A DNA stretch of 64,000 nt from Brasilonema angustatum HA4187-MV1 (GTDB lineage: Bacteria; Cyanobacteriota; Cyanobacteriia; Cyanobacteriales; Nostocaceae). Where the stretch lies: the NCBI GenBank assembly GCA_019359695.1, contig JAHHGV010000004.1:162031-226030 (forward strand), given 5' to 3'. The notes under the pieces are model-generated. The model saw only the letters and a list, made by a program, of their open reading frames with translations. It searched no databases and had not been told where the DNA came from. A program made the position numbers and the translations under genes. Positions 54,166 through 62,488 of this stretch are shown here, in pieces. Positions within the stretch are counted from its first letter, which is position 1, and every line of letters starts with the position of its first letter.

Positions 54166-55539
54166 CTAAATTGTTGAGAATTTTGATGATGTCCTGATAA
54201 ATTGAGTAAACTCCCCATCTTCAAATGTTTCTTCCCAGTTGCTGGGTAAACGATGGGGATTAGGATTATCTTTTGTGGGTACACACAGAAAAGTGTACTC
54301 ACACTTAACCCCATCTAGCTTGGTTTCCGGTGTCACCCCCCAGTTCCCGATGTATGCGCCTGTAAGAGTTGCACCTCTAAAATCGGTTCTATCTAATTGT
54401 GCTCTTGTAAGGTTGGCTCTGGAAAAATCAGCATCTTGTAAGTTAGACTCATTCAGCACAGTTGCAACTAAGCTAGCATCTGCAAAATTTGCTCCTTGCA
54501 AATTGATACCTTGCAAATTCCAGCCATCAAAATTTTGGTTTTGTAACTGTTTTGTCACCAATAGCTGTCTGATCTTTTCATCCTTAAGATAAGTTGTTCT
54601 AATATCAGCCAGATTCAACTTTTTCGCCTGAAACCAACAGGTACGTGCCAAGATAGATTTTTTAAAGGTAGCGTTTTTAAGTTTTGCCTGCGTAAAATCC
54701 GCATCAGTTAAATCACTTTCTTGAAAACGGGTGGCGTGTCCTGTTACCAAACCAATAGCAATATTGGCAATCCAGCTTTGCTTATCATCTTGATATAAGC
54801 CACGGCAACTCACATCAGCAGACACAATTAAGGTTAATATTGCTACTACAGAAGCTGGTATTGCTGCGACGACACCAGCTATCTTTACAGCGGCTATAAC
54901 TACTACTCCCGCTACAGCCCCTGCGACTGACACTGTCAGCGCGACTGCTAATAACCCAGCGATAAATCCTGCCACCACAGCCGCCCCGGATATAACCACT
55001 AGTCCTGTTGCAGACACTATAACTGCCACAGCCCCTGTGACGACTACCGATACCACAGATGCCAATTCCATCACCCGTGTCTGAGTGCCTGTCCCAACCC
55101 ATGCCACAGCCACTATCCCAGCCCATACGACTGCTGCAAGCCCACATCCTATAACAGCCGCTGCCAAAAACCCACAGCCTGCTGCCACTCCTCGGCGCAT
55201 AGAGATGAGAAAAAAGATTAACAATATTATTGAACTGATGACAGTAACATAGACATTTTGACGGTTGCCATCCACTAGAATAAATCCTAGCAACGAACCA
55301 CCAACAGCCGATAGCAATCCTGATACTGCCGATAGCAGTAACGCAAATATGACTAACGCAAATGCCCAACGGCGTTGTAGTCCTGCTTGCGCATAACTGA
55401 AGTTTGCTCCTCTAAGGGTCGCACCTGTAAAGTCAGCACCTCGGATATCGCAATAGGAGAAGTCCGTACCTGTTAAGTCTTGCCCTTTGAAAGATTTGCC
55501 TCTGAGCTTAGCATTACGGTAGTTTTGAGCCACGTTCAA
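54166..55539 (-). CDS. Pentapeptide-repeat protein with a hydrophobic middle
   Basis: 457 residues: an N-terminal A(D/N)LxG-type pentapeptide block (about 15-50; TGTDFSYCDIRGADFTGATL), a very Ala/Val/Gly-rich membrane region (about 60-240, six or more helices, with imperfect internal repeats such as AAVVAGF and AGVVVIAA), and a second pentapeptide block (about 285-425; GINLQGANFADASL). The right-handed helices probably flank a membrane channel or anchor; the function is unknown. Confidence 0.85.
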   Translation of the reverse strand: MNVAQNYRNAKLRGKSFKGQDLTGTDFSYCDIRGADFTGATLRGANFSYAQAGLQRRWAFALVIFALLLSAVSGLLSAVGGSLLGFILVDGNRQNVYVTVISSIILLIFFLISMRRGVAAGCGFLAAAVIGCGLAAVVWAGIVAVAWVGTGTQTRVMELASVVSVVVTGAVAVIVSATGLVVISGAAVVAGFIAGLLAVALTVSVAGAVAGVVVIAAVKIAGVVAAIPASVVAILTLIVSADVSCRGLYQDDKQSWIANIAIGLVTGHATRFQESDLTDADFTQAKLKNATFKKSILARTCWFQAKKLNLADIRTTYLKDEKIRQLLVTKQLQNQNFDGWNLQGINLQGANFADASLVATVLNESNLQDADFSRANLTRAQLDRTDFRGATLTGAYIGNWGVTPETKLDGVKCEYTFLCVPTKDNPNPHRLPSNWEETFEDGEFTQFIRTSSKFSTI

Positions 55540-55620
55540 TTACAATTAAATTGGGTACCTTTAACTACTAGTTGCTAGGATATCAGTTTTTGGCAGATTT
55601 AGATAATAGATTGACACTCA

Positions 55621-55779
55621 CGAGGTTGCGGCGGGGTGGTGTCACAAAGCAAATATCCCAATTACGGAAAAACGCGCAAGACCAATCGCCGTTGCCATTG
55701 CAGACTCACTACCCACACACTCCAGTACCGACTCTGCACCACCTAGGGTCATCTCAAGCAAGGCGGCGATCGCACTCAG
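55621..55779 (-). pseudogene. Remnant of a zinc-dependent alcohol dehydrogenase
   Basis: The minus strand reads GGAESVLECVGSESAMATAI (about 55736-55677), the NAD-domain segment around VLECVG typical of zinc alcohol dehydrogenases, then runs into a stop (TGA at 55644-55642) with HHPAAT shortly after. No catalytic N-terminal half remains. It lies directly downstream of the SDR remnant, as part of a decaying cluster. Confidence 0.6.
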
Positions 55780-55799
55780 CCTAACTACCAGCACTATCC

Positions 55800-56300
55800 T
55801 TACCAAGGCTGCGTGGTTGGGCCAATCGTAAATTCGTTCACGTTTGTATCTTCTGGCTGGTCAATCGCAAACGCCACAACATTGGCTACTCGATCTGGTG
55901 AGATGCCATATTGTTCATACAACTCTGTCATTTTTTCAGCCACATCTTGGTTGGTAATCTGATATCAAATCCGTTTATATCGGAATTTTTCCTCCTTCCT
56001 CTCTCTCTGTGTGTCCTCTGCGCCTCTGCGGTTTTTTTATCACTCAGATGCTACCGGATTTGATATGATCTAACAACGAGAGTATTAATTGCAGCAGGAT
56101 AAATTGTCGCAGTACGAATGTTAGTCCCCTCTTGAGCAGACTCCATGCGTAGAAGTTCCATTAAATCGCGCACGAACCATTTCGTCCCACCGTACACCAC
56201 ACCACCTGGATAAGCTTTTAATCCAGCAACCGATGAAGTTGTGATAACATGCCCAGACTTTTGGTTAATAAAAGTTTGCCCGAAAGGTCTAGATTAAGGA
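55800..56300 (-). pseudogene. SDR oxidoreductase remnant split by a MITE
   Basis: The minus strand encodes INQKSGHVITTSSVAGLKAY, the catalytic VYGGTKW (YxxxK) and MELLRMESAQEGTNIRTATI, then is broken by a 103-base element, and resumes ITNQDVAEKMTELYEQYGIS to a normal C-terminus PTTQPW. The N-terminal Rossmann half (about 120 residues) is missing. The catalytic Tyr/Lys are present, but the gene cannot make an enzyme. Confidence 0.8.
55963..56065. mobile_element. MITE inserted in the SDR remnant
   Basis: TATCAAATCCG (55963-55973) and CGGATTTGATA (56055-56065) are perfect 11-base inverted ends, flanked on both sides by TGA, a likely 3-bp target duplication. The interior has TCCTCTGCGCCTCTGCGG and no frame. 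Confidence 0.78.
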
Positions 56301-56379
56301 TTGTTGTCTGAGTTTTTTACATAATTTCCTCCTACTCTCTCCAGCTCTGCTGAGTCAGGTTCTTTTGCTCTGACCATCA

Positions 56380-57150
56380 CTACACCGTTTGACCGCCATC
56401 AACGACCAAGGCGTGCCCGACAACGAAGGAAGACGCATCCGAACACAGCCAGACCACGGCATTGGCGATCTCTTCGGGCTGTCCCATCCTTCCAATCGGT
56501 TCCTCTGAGATTACCTGTTCTCGTCCTTCAGGAGTGCCGCCAGTGAAGCGATCCATCATCGACGTGTCAATATAGCCAGGACAGACGGCGTTGATGCGGA
56601 TGTTCTGCGAGGCGTAGTCGAGAGCCGCCGACTTGGTGAGTCCGATCAAGCCGTGTTTTGCGGCGGTGTATGCGGCTCCGCCCTTGATGCCTATGACGCC
56701 TGCGCCCGATGATGTGTTCACGATTGCGCCGCCGCCTTGCTTGAGTAGCAGCGGGATTTCATACTTCATGCACAGAAAAACGCCGCGCAGGTTAATGTTG
56801 ACGATCCGATCCCACTCTTCCTCTTCAATTTCCGCTGTTGCTGCATTCTTCTGCTCCACACCGGCGTTGTTAAAGGCAAAGTCCAGCCGCCCGAAGGTTT
56901 CGATGGTCTTGGAAAGAGCTGCCTTCACGTCAAGGGCTCGCGTCACATCGCACTTGACGGCGATCGCCCGTCCGCCGAGGTCTTCGATCATGCGCGCCGT
57001 TTCTTGATTGCCCTGTTCCGAAACGTCGGCGACCACCACATGAACGCCTTTACGGGCAAACGCCAGCGCCGTAACTCGACCGATGCCGTTCGCTGCTCCG
57101 GTTACAAACGCAACCTTTCCTGTATAGTTTCCATTCTCGTTCGTTGTCAT
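56380..57150 (-). CDS. SDR-family oxidoreductase
   Basis: A 256-residue classical short-chain dehydrogenase: cofactor loop TGAANGIGRVTALAF, NNAG motif (AFNNAGVE), catalytic Ser/Tyr/Lys in NTSSGAG and AAYTAAKHG, and C-terminal VVGHALVVDGGQTV. The Asp after the second strand (VVVADVSEQG) suggests NAD preference. The substrate is unknown. GC content and codon choice are clearly higher than in most of the window, which suggests recent acquisition. AAGGAG lies directly before the ATG. Confidence 0.9.
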   Translation of the reverse strand: MTTNENGNYTGKVAFVTGAANGIGRVTALAFARKGVHVVVADVSEQGNQETARMIEDLGGRAIAVKCDVTRALDVKAALSKTIETFGRLDFAFNNAGVEQKNAATAEIEEEEWDRIVNINLRGVFLCMKYEIPLLLKQGGGAIVNTSSGAGVIGIKGGAAYTAAKHGLIGLTKSAALDYASQNIRINAVCPGYIDTSMMDRFTGGTPEGREQVISEEPIGRMGQPEEIANAVVWLCSDASSFVVGHALVVDGGQTV

Positions 57151-57310
57151 TTTTTACTCCTTGTGTTGCTGATTCGGGAAGTTTTTGTCGCAAGCAGTTT
57201 CATTTCTATCTTTTTTGACGTTTCTACTGAATTAGCTCTACCGTCACGTTGATAGAACTAGGCACATTTCTGGTAATTTTTTCCCTTAATGGTAAGCCAT
57301 TTCAAAAGCA

Positions 57311-57448
57311 TTAAGACTTTCCTTCGTACTGTTCGTCACTGACCTGTTCCATCCAATCCACGGGTTTACCGTCGAGTCATTCCTGAATGGCGATGTGCGT
57401 CATTGCTGTGGTTGCCGTAGCGCCATGTCAATGCTTCTCACCCGGCTC
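57311..57448 (-). pseudogene. Cupin C-terminal remnant with two in-frame TGA codons
   Basis: The minus strand reads EPGEKH-stop-HGATATTAMTHIAIQE-stop-LDGKPVDWMEQVSDEQY and ends in TAA at 57313-57311. The pattern is that of small cupins, where HWHGA is expected at the first TGA, so Trp (TGG) probably became TGA. The N-terminal part is missing or unrecognisable. It lies between the alpha/beta hydrolase and the SDR. Confidence 0.7.
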
Positions 57449-57523
57449 AAAACAGAAACGCAATCGTACTTTCAAAAACGACGGTTTCTTCAATAATTCT
57501 TCGGTTTTTATCCCAAACGAACG

Positions 57524-58606
57524 TTACTTTAAATGCTCAGTAAAAAATGAAGTGAGTTTATCAAAGGGAATTAACTCAACTCTGTCATACAAATCAACGT
57601 GTCCTGCTTTTGGAACGATATACAATTCTTTGGGTTCGGCTGCACGTTTGTAAGCATCCTCACTAAACTCTCTTGAGTGAGCTTTATCACCCGTAATGAA
57701 AAGCATAGGACGAGGGGAAATCGTTTCTATGTCATTAAACGGGTAAAAATTCATAAACTTAACGTTACTGCTTAACGTCGGGTGCGTTGTGAGTTTCGGC
57801 GACCCTCCTTTTGGAGTGTATTCACCTCGCGGAGTTCGGTAGAAATCATAAAACTCACGCTGGATGGGGTCTGTGTTTTCATCTAACTTATGTACAGTCC
57901 CACCCGTGTATTTGGTTTCACCATCGGTAAACTCTACATAACGTTGTTCCGCAGCCTCCTTCTGGATTTTCTTTCTCTGCTCAAGAGTCAGAGAATGGTT
58001 AAGTGCATTTCGGTTGGCTGCTCCCATATCGTACATGCTGACAGTTGCGATAGCTTTCATTCGTGGATCAATCTTAGCGGCACTAACAACAAAGCTTCCG
58101 CTACCACAAATTCCAATTATTCCGATTCGGTTTTTGTCAACAAATGGACGGGTGCCAAGAAAGTCAACTGCTGCACTGAAATCTTCAGAATAAATATCAG
58201 GTGCAACAGCATTGCGTGGTTTGCCCTCACTCTCTCCCCAAAAAGACAAGTCAAGAGATAAAGTCACAAACCCTCGTTCAGCCATATTCGCAGCATACAC
58301 GTTGGCACTTTGTTCTTTTACAGCTCCCATAGGATGCCCAACAATGATCGCCGAATGTTTTTTACTTTGATCTAAATTCTTGGGAATAAATAGATGTCCC
58401 GCAACATTCATTTTGTATTGGTTTTTAAAATTAACCTTATACATCGTAACGTTGTCGCTTACCTTAAAAGTTGTATATCCCTTTGGTGTTATTTGTTCCA
58501 TTTCTGCTATTTGTTTTGATTCTCCTTTTTTTTCTGTTTGTGTGTAAGCCTGCCCGCTTATCATAAAAGTCATCATCGTTAAAATGCATATATATTTCAT
58601 CTTCAT
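57524..58606 (-). CDS. Secreted alpha/beta hydrolase (dienelactone hydrolase-like)
   Basis: A signal peptide (YICILTMMTFMISGQAYTQ) precedes an alpha/beta hydrolase with oxyanion-region IIVGHPMGAVKEQ, nucleophile elbow IGICGSGSFVVSAAK (G-x-C-G-S-G pattern), acid near MLFITGDKAH and catalytic His in PKAGHVDLYD. 360 residues. The Lys/Asn-rich composition and TQTEKKGES start resemble Bacteroidota proteins more than cyanobacterial ones, an impression only. It is divergent from the AraC gene. Confidence 0.85.
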   Translation of the reverse strand: MKMKYICILTMMTFMISGQAYTQTEKKGESKQIAEMEQITPKGYTTFKVSDNVTMYKVNFKNQYKMNVAGHLFIPKNLDQSKKHSAIIVGHPMGAVKEQSANVYAANMAERGFVTLSLDLSFWGESEGKPRNAVAPDIYSEDFSAAVDFLGTRPFVDKNRIGIIGICGSGSFVVSAAKIDPRMKAIATVSMYDMGAANRNALNHSLTLEQRKKIQKEAAEQRYVEFTDGETKYTGGTVHKLDENTDPIQREFYDFYRTPRGEYTPKGGSPKLTTHPTLSSNVKFMNFYPFNDIETISPRPMLFITGDKAHSREFSEDAYKRAAEPKELYIVPKAGHVDLYDRVELIPFDKLTSFFTEHLK

Positions 58607-58853
58607 TTTATTTACTTCTTGATCTGTACTTATTGCTTATTTTCTGAATATAAGCATTAGCGGCAATGCTACTAAAAGTTTTAGAAAGCTCCGCTAGTAA
58701 AAACGCTTTTCCCAAATCTTTATACCGTATGAGTTCAATTATGCGGGCGTGAGAACGGATAGCGTGAGGACGTTTGTCGAAAAAAACCGGACAATTCTCT
58801 AAAAATCCGCCGCGCAACGTGCTCTTGAGAAACAGAGCGTTTAAGATAAATTT

Positions 58854-59780
58854 ATGAACCAAAAAGAAGCAGAACTTGAAAAGCGAAAGATGCAGATCAA
58901 TCGGGAAGATCTGATCGAAAGAATGATTCGTCTCGCTCCCGAAAACAGCATAGTGGAACTGTTTCCGGGCATTTTCATATATCAATCGTCGAAACCGACC
59001 GAGAGCCAGATATCCGTATTAAAGCCCGCCTTCTGCGTCATCGCGCAGGGTAGCAAGGATGTGCTTTTGAACGATGAATTATTTCACTACGACTCCGGTC
59101 ATTACTTAATCTCGACGCTCGATCTGCCGATTATGAGTAATGTCGTCGAAGCGTCCGAGGAAAAACCTTATTTGAATCTTCGGATAGACCTCGATCCGGC
59201 GCTTGTGGCTGCGGTGATGATTGAATCCGGCATCGAAACTAAAAAAAGCGGTGCTAGAGTCAAGGCGATGGATGTCAGCCCGGTTGATGCCGACTTGCTG
59301 GAAGCGGTCGTCAAATTGGTGAAACTATTTGACACGCCGGACGAAATGAAGTTTCTCGCGCCGCTCATTATCCGCGAGATCATCTATCGGCTTTTAAAAG
59401 GAAAACAAGGCGCACGGCTCAGCCAGCTTATCACTACAGAAGGGGACGCGCAGCGCATCTCTAGGGTCGTCAAGCAAATCCGCGAGAACATTGATCAGCC
59501 GCTGAAGATCGAAGATACAGCCCGCTCACTCGGCATGAGCGTGTCAGGCTTTCACTCTCATTTCAAGTCTGTTACGGCCATGAGTCCCTTGCAGTTCCAG
59601 AAACAAATACGGCTTCAGGAAGCGCGCCGTCTGATGCTCGGCGAAAACATGGACGTGGCGATCGCCAGCATGAGCGTCGGTTACGATGACCCGTCTTATT
59701 TCAGCCGGGAATATAAAAAACTATTTGGTATTCCCCCGCATCGTGACATCGCCAAGCTGCGTAGCAATTTAGGGCAATAA
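58854..59780 (+). CDS. AraC-family transcriptional regulator
   Basis: The N-terminal AraC_N-type cupin region (about 20-190; ELFPGIFIYQSSKPTESQ, FCVIAQGSKDV) is followed by two helix-turn-helix units (about 208-300; EDTARSLGMSVSGFHSHFK and IASMSVGYDDPSYFSREYKK). This type often sits divergent to SDR, cupin or hydrolase genes, as here, and probably controls that cluster. M13 is an alternative start. Its GC content is above the window norm. Confidence 0.92.
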   Translation: MNQKEAELEKRKMQINREDLIERMIRLAPENSIVELFPGIFIYQSSKPTESQISVLKPAFCVIAQGSKDVLLNDELFHYDSGHYLISTLDLPIMSNVVEASEEKPYLNLRIDLDPALVAAVMIESGIETKKSGARVKAMDVSPVDADLLEAVVKLVKLFDTPDEMKFLAPLIIREIIYRLLKGKQGARLSQLITTEGDAQRISRVVKQIRENIDQPLKIEDTARSLGMSVSGFHSHFKSVTAMSPLQFQKQIRLQEARRLMLGENMDVAIASMSVGYDDPSYFSREYKKLFGIPPHRDIAKLRSNLGQ

Positions 59781-59806
59781 GAAGGAAGCTGCGAAAAAGG
59801 TCAATT

Positions 59807-59977
59807 ATGACAAAACCGGATTTCAAGGTCATGAGTAAAGCTGAATTACGAGCTTACGTATTGCAACATCCAGAAGACAATGAAGCGTTTTATGAATTAT
59901 CAGACAGGATAAAGGCGAATGCAAAATCCGTAACTGTTGAAGAACTTGAAGCAGAGTTACGGAAACAGGTAAACTAG
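59807..59977 (+). CDS. Small DUF6887-like protein (56 aa)
   Basis: MTKPDFKVMSKAELRAYVLQ begins a 56-residue acidic-helical protein resembling a family of short cyanobacterial proteins (KAELRAYVL and HPEDNEAF motifs). Such genes usually come with a second small partner; none is visible here. AAGG lies about 10 bases before the ATG. Confidence 0.65.
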   Translation: MTKPDFKVMSKAELRAYVLQHPEDNEAFYELSDRIKANAKSVTVEELEAELRKQVN

Positions 59978-60130
59978 CAACTGCAATAGTAATACCATGT
60001 GCGCCTAATTAATTATAATTCGGTGCATCTGTGCCAAAACCTAAAAACTCTTTCTCCGGTGCTCCCTACCCCCTGCTCCCGAAGAGCCTTAATGATAAGT
60101 CTTTAACCGGACACGATATAAAACCCTCAC

Positions 60131-60219
60131 TGCTATAGCAGTCCTAAATGAGATTGTAAATTGTCCCATGAGGGCAGGGAACAGGAATTGTTTATAAATG
60201 ATTTAGGATTGCTATAGTT
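60131..60219. mobile_element. MITE-like element with CTATAGCA.TCCTAAAT ends
   Basis: The left end CTATAGCAGTCCTAAATGAG and the inverted right end CTATAGCAATCCTAAATCAT match at 17 or so of 20 bases, bracketing about 87 bases without coding potential. The rest of 59978-60305 holds no gene. Confidence 0.7.
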
Positions 60220-60305
60220 ATGAAGCTGTCAGCGGGGCAAGATTAGATAATCAACGTACTCATCATCTTGAGCTGATCACATTGGTTAACTGATCACAAC
60301 AAAAA

Positions 60306-60881
60306 CTAAAGTAGAGAACAAGAACGATGCAAAGCTTTATCAAGTAACACCATGTACTCATCATCTTTCACCCCATAAGCACCAAACCTCTCCAAATGGG
60401 GATTCATCATCTGAGCATCAAACATCACAAATCGCCTTTTGCGCAACAGTTCCACCAACTTCACCATCGCCACCTTTGAACCTTCCGGGATGCGGTAAAA
60501 CATCGACTCCCCAATAAAAGCACCCCTAATCACAATTCCTAAAATTCCCCCAGCCAGTTCATCCCCTTGCCAAGTTTCAAAACTGTACGCCCAACCCGTC
60601 TGGTAAAGTTCCCAATAAATCTGTTTTAACTCTGGTGAAATCCAAGTTGATTCTCGGTTAGCGCATCCAGCTACGACGGCTTTGAAATTGCGGTTAATCG
60701 CAACGCTAAAACGCTCTTGATTCAGAACACGCTGTAGGGACTTGGGATAGCGAAATCTTTGATCTAAAGGAATGAGAGTGCGATCGCGACTCCCATACCA
60801 CCCCAAGACATCATTCTCATCAGCCATGAGAAAATAACCTTGAGCATAGCCTTGAATAATAGTGGCAACATCATATTTCAT
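60306..60881 (-). CDS. aat: Leucyl/phenylalanyl-tRNA-protein transferase
   Basis: Aat adds Leu or Phe from aminoacyl-tRNA to N-terminal Arg/Lys of proteins, marking them for ClpS/ClpAP. The N-terminal [20 protein letters not shown], the active-site [19 protein letters not shown] and [17 protein letters not shown], and [17 protein letters not shown] are characteristic. The start is placed at the ATG at 60881 (191 residues, normal for the short cyanobacterial form); the longer frame to 60977 has an unlike N-terminus. Confidence 0.92.
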   Translation of the reverse strand: MKYDVATIIQGYAQGYFLMADENDVLGWYGSRDRTLIPLDQRFRYPKSLQRVLNQERFSVAINRNFKAVVAGCANRESTWISPELKQIYWELYQTGWAYSFETWQGDELAGGILGIVIRGAFIGESMFYRIPEGSKVAMVKLVELLRKRRFVMFDAQMMNPHLERFGAYGVKDDEYMVLLDKALHRSCSLL

Positions 60882-60958
60882 AGAAATAAGGAATATACAT
60901 CGTTTGTAGTCAGCGCTTGTGCGACTACTACGAACCTCTTTTATATAAAAACAAGAAA

Positions 60959-61288
60959 ATGACACAACCCATTCCACCCATCACCCTACCACCACCTCAA
61001 GATCCGATGCTTGAGGGAAAATGGTTACAGCAACGCTTGCATCAGTGGCTGGATGAAGAATTTATCCCAGAAACAATCAATCAGACGATCGCCCAAAGGG
61101 CTGCACAAATTTTTGTGCGTCAACGGATGGAAGGAGAAAACGACTTAGGTTCTCTGGTTATTGCCATTGTTACAGAGATGCAGTCGTTTGATTTTTCCAA
61201 AAGTTTCTACGGAGAGTTTGCTATTGCTAACGCCGTTAGCGACTTACTCCTAGAAAGTTTGGGGATTGACAAGTGTTGTGGGCAATAA
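60959..61288 (+). CDS. Conserved cyanobacterial hypothetical protein
   Basis: 109 residues: a Pro-rich N-terminus ([14 protein letters not shown]), a helical middle ([29 protein letters not shown]) and an acidic end. The ATG at 60959 is used because the Pro-rich start follows directly; the frame from 60917 adds 14 residues. Divergent from aat, 77 bases apart. Confidence 0.7.
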   Translation: MTQPIPPITLPPPQDPMLEGKWLQQRLHQWLDEEFIPETINQTIAQRAAQIFVRQRMEGENDLGSLVIAIVTEMQSFDFSKSFYGEFAIANAVSDLLLESLGIDKCCGQ

Positions 61289-61354
61289 ATAGGCAATAAA
61301 TAATTTATGTCTGTTGTCCTTCGTCATTAGTCCTTGGTTCTTTGTCTAAAGCTT

Positions 61355-61389
61355 ATGACTAATGACTAATGACTAATGACTAATGACTA
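61355..61389. repeat. Tandem ATGACTA heptamer, five copies
   Basis: Five perfect copies of the heptamer just downstream of rpsN (minus strand); they are likely length-variable. Confidence 0.9.
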
Positions 61390-61394
61390 AGCAA

Positions 61395-61697
61395 CTACCA
61401 ACTGGACTTAACAACTCCGGGTAAAAGACCTTCGTGTGCCCATTCCCGCAGAACGTTGCGAGATAGCCCAAAGTCGCGGTAAACTCCTCTGGAACGACCT
61501 GTTAACCAGCAACGGTTACGGTGGCGGCTGGGAGCGCTATTGCGGGGTAGCTGTTGAATTTCACGGTGAATTTCTAGCTTATCAACAGGAGATTCTGTTT
61601 GTCTGAATTCTTCCAGGAGTGCTTCGCGTTTTTCAGCATATTTAGCCACCAATCTGGCGCGTTTTTTCTCGCGTTCTATCAAGCTCTTTTTTGCCAT
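61395..61697 (-). CDS. rpsN: 30S ribosomal protein S14
   Basis: A 100-residue S14 of the zinc-free type: [19 protein letters not shown] at the start and [20 protein letters not shown] near the end, with only one Cys. It is a head-of-30S protein near tRNA sites. It is a single gene here, away from ribosomal operons, as usual in cyanobacteria. Confidence 0.97.
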   Translation of the reverse strand: MAKKSLIEREKKRARLVAKYAEKREALLEEFRQTESPVDKLEIHREIQQLPRNSAPSRHRNRCWLTGRSRGVYRDFGLSRNVLREWAHEGLLPGVVKSSW

Positions 61698-61798
61698 AAT
61701 ACTCAGTGATTCATTTTAAAGACAGCATTTTCCATTCTATATAATCCCGCGTCTAGTGACCAAAGTCTCTTTTAGAGAGGGTCTGTAGGGCTAGGTTC

Positions 61799-62488
61799 CT
61801 AAGCTTCCTTAATTTTTGCTTTGACAGTTACCTGTGGCACGCTAAAAGCAGAAGGGCATAGGTCAGCTAATTCACAAGCATCACAAGCAGGCGATCGCGC
61901 TTTACAAATCGCACGACCATGATAAACCAGCCGAATAGACCAATTTTCCCAATCTGCTTGAGGCAATAAACTCATCAAATCTCGTTCAATACGGATGGGA
62001 TCTGTGTGTTCAGTTAACCCCAAACGCTCACTCAGACGTTTCACATGAGTATCCACTGTCACCCCAGCATTAATTCCATAAGCATGAGCAAGCACAACAT
62101 TTGCTGTCTTTCGCGCCACACCTGGAAGCCGCAACATCTGTTCCATCTGCTTGGGGACATCACCGCCAAACTCATTGATAATCATCCGACAAGCAGCTTG
62201 AATATTCTTTGCCTTATTGCGATAGAACCCTGTGGAACGCACGCTTGTTTCTAACTCTGCCAAATCAGCATTTGCCAGACTTGCTGCATCTGGAAATTTA
62301 CTAAACAAAGCTGGTGTGACTAGATTCACTCGTTCATCGGTACACTGAGCTGAGAGAATCGTAGCCACCAGCAACTGTACTGGGGTTGAGTAGTTTAAAG
62401 AGCAAGTTGCATCTGGATAAAGACGCTTCAGGCGAACTAGGATTTCTAGCGCCCGTTGCTTCTTAGATGACTTTTTGCGGATACTCAT
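61799..62488 (-). CDS. nth: Endonuclease III
   Basis: A DNA glycosylase/AP-lyase that removes oxidised pyrimidines. Helix-hairpin-helix LPGVARKTANVVL with catalytic Lys, the Asp of TVDTHVKRL, and the 4Fe-4S Cys set C-x6-C-x2-C-x5-C (CKARSPACDACELADLC) are all present. The start at 62488 overlaps the rseP stop by one base (TAATG), indicating coupled translation. An ATG at 62512 is possible but lies inside rseP. Confidence 0.95.
   Translation of the reverse strand: MSIRKKSSKKQRALEILVRLKRLYPDATCSLNYSTPVQLLVATILSAQCTDERVNLVTPALFSKFPDAASLANADLAELETSVRSTGFYRNKAKNIQAACRMIINEFGGDVPKQMEQMLRLPGVARKTANVVLAHAYGINAGVTVDTHVKRLSERLGLTEHTDPIRIERDLMSLLPQADWENWSIRLVYHGRAICKARSPACDACELADLCPSAFSVPQVTVKAKIKEA

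Noticed and set aside
58608-58985. 125-codon minus-strand frame
   Set aside because: Overlaps the AraC start on the opposite strand; AraC is well supported.
61355-61389. CRISPR-like repeat
   Set aside because: Five head-to-tail heptamers without spacers; a microsatellite.
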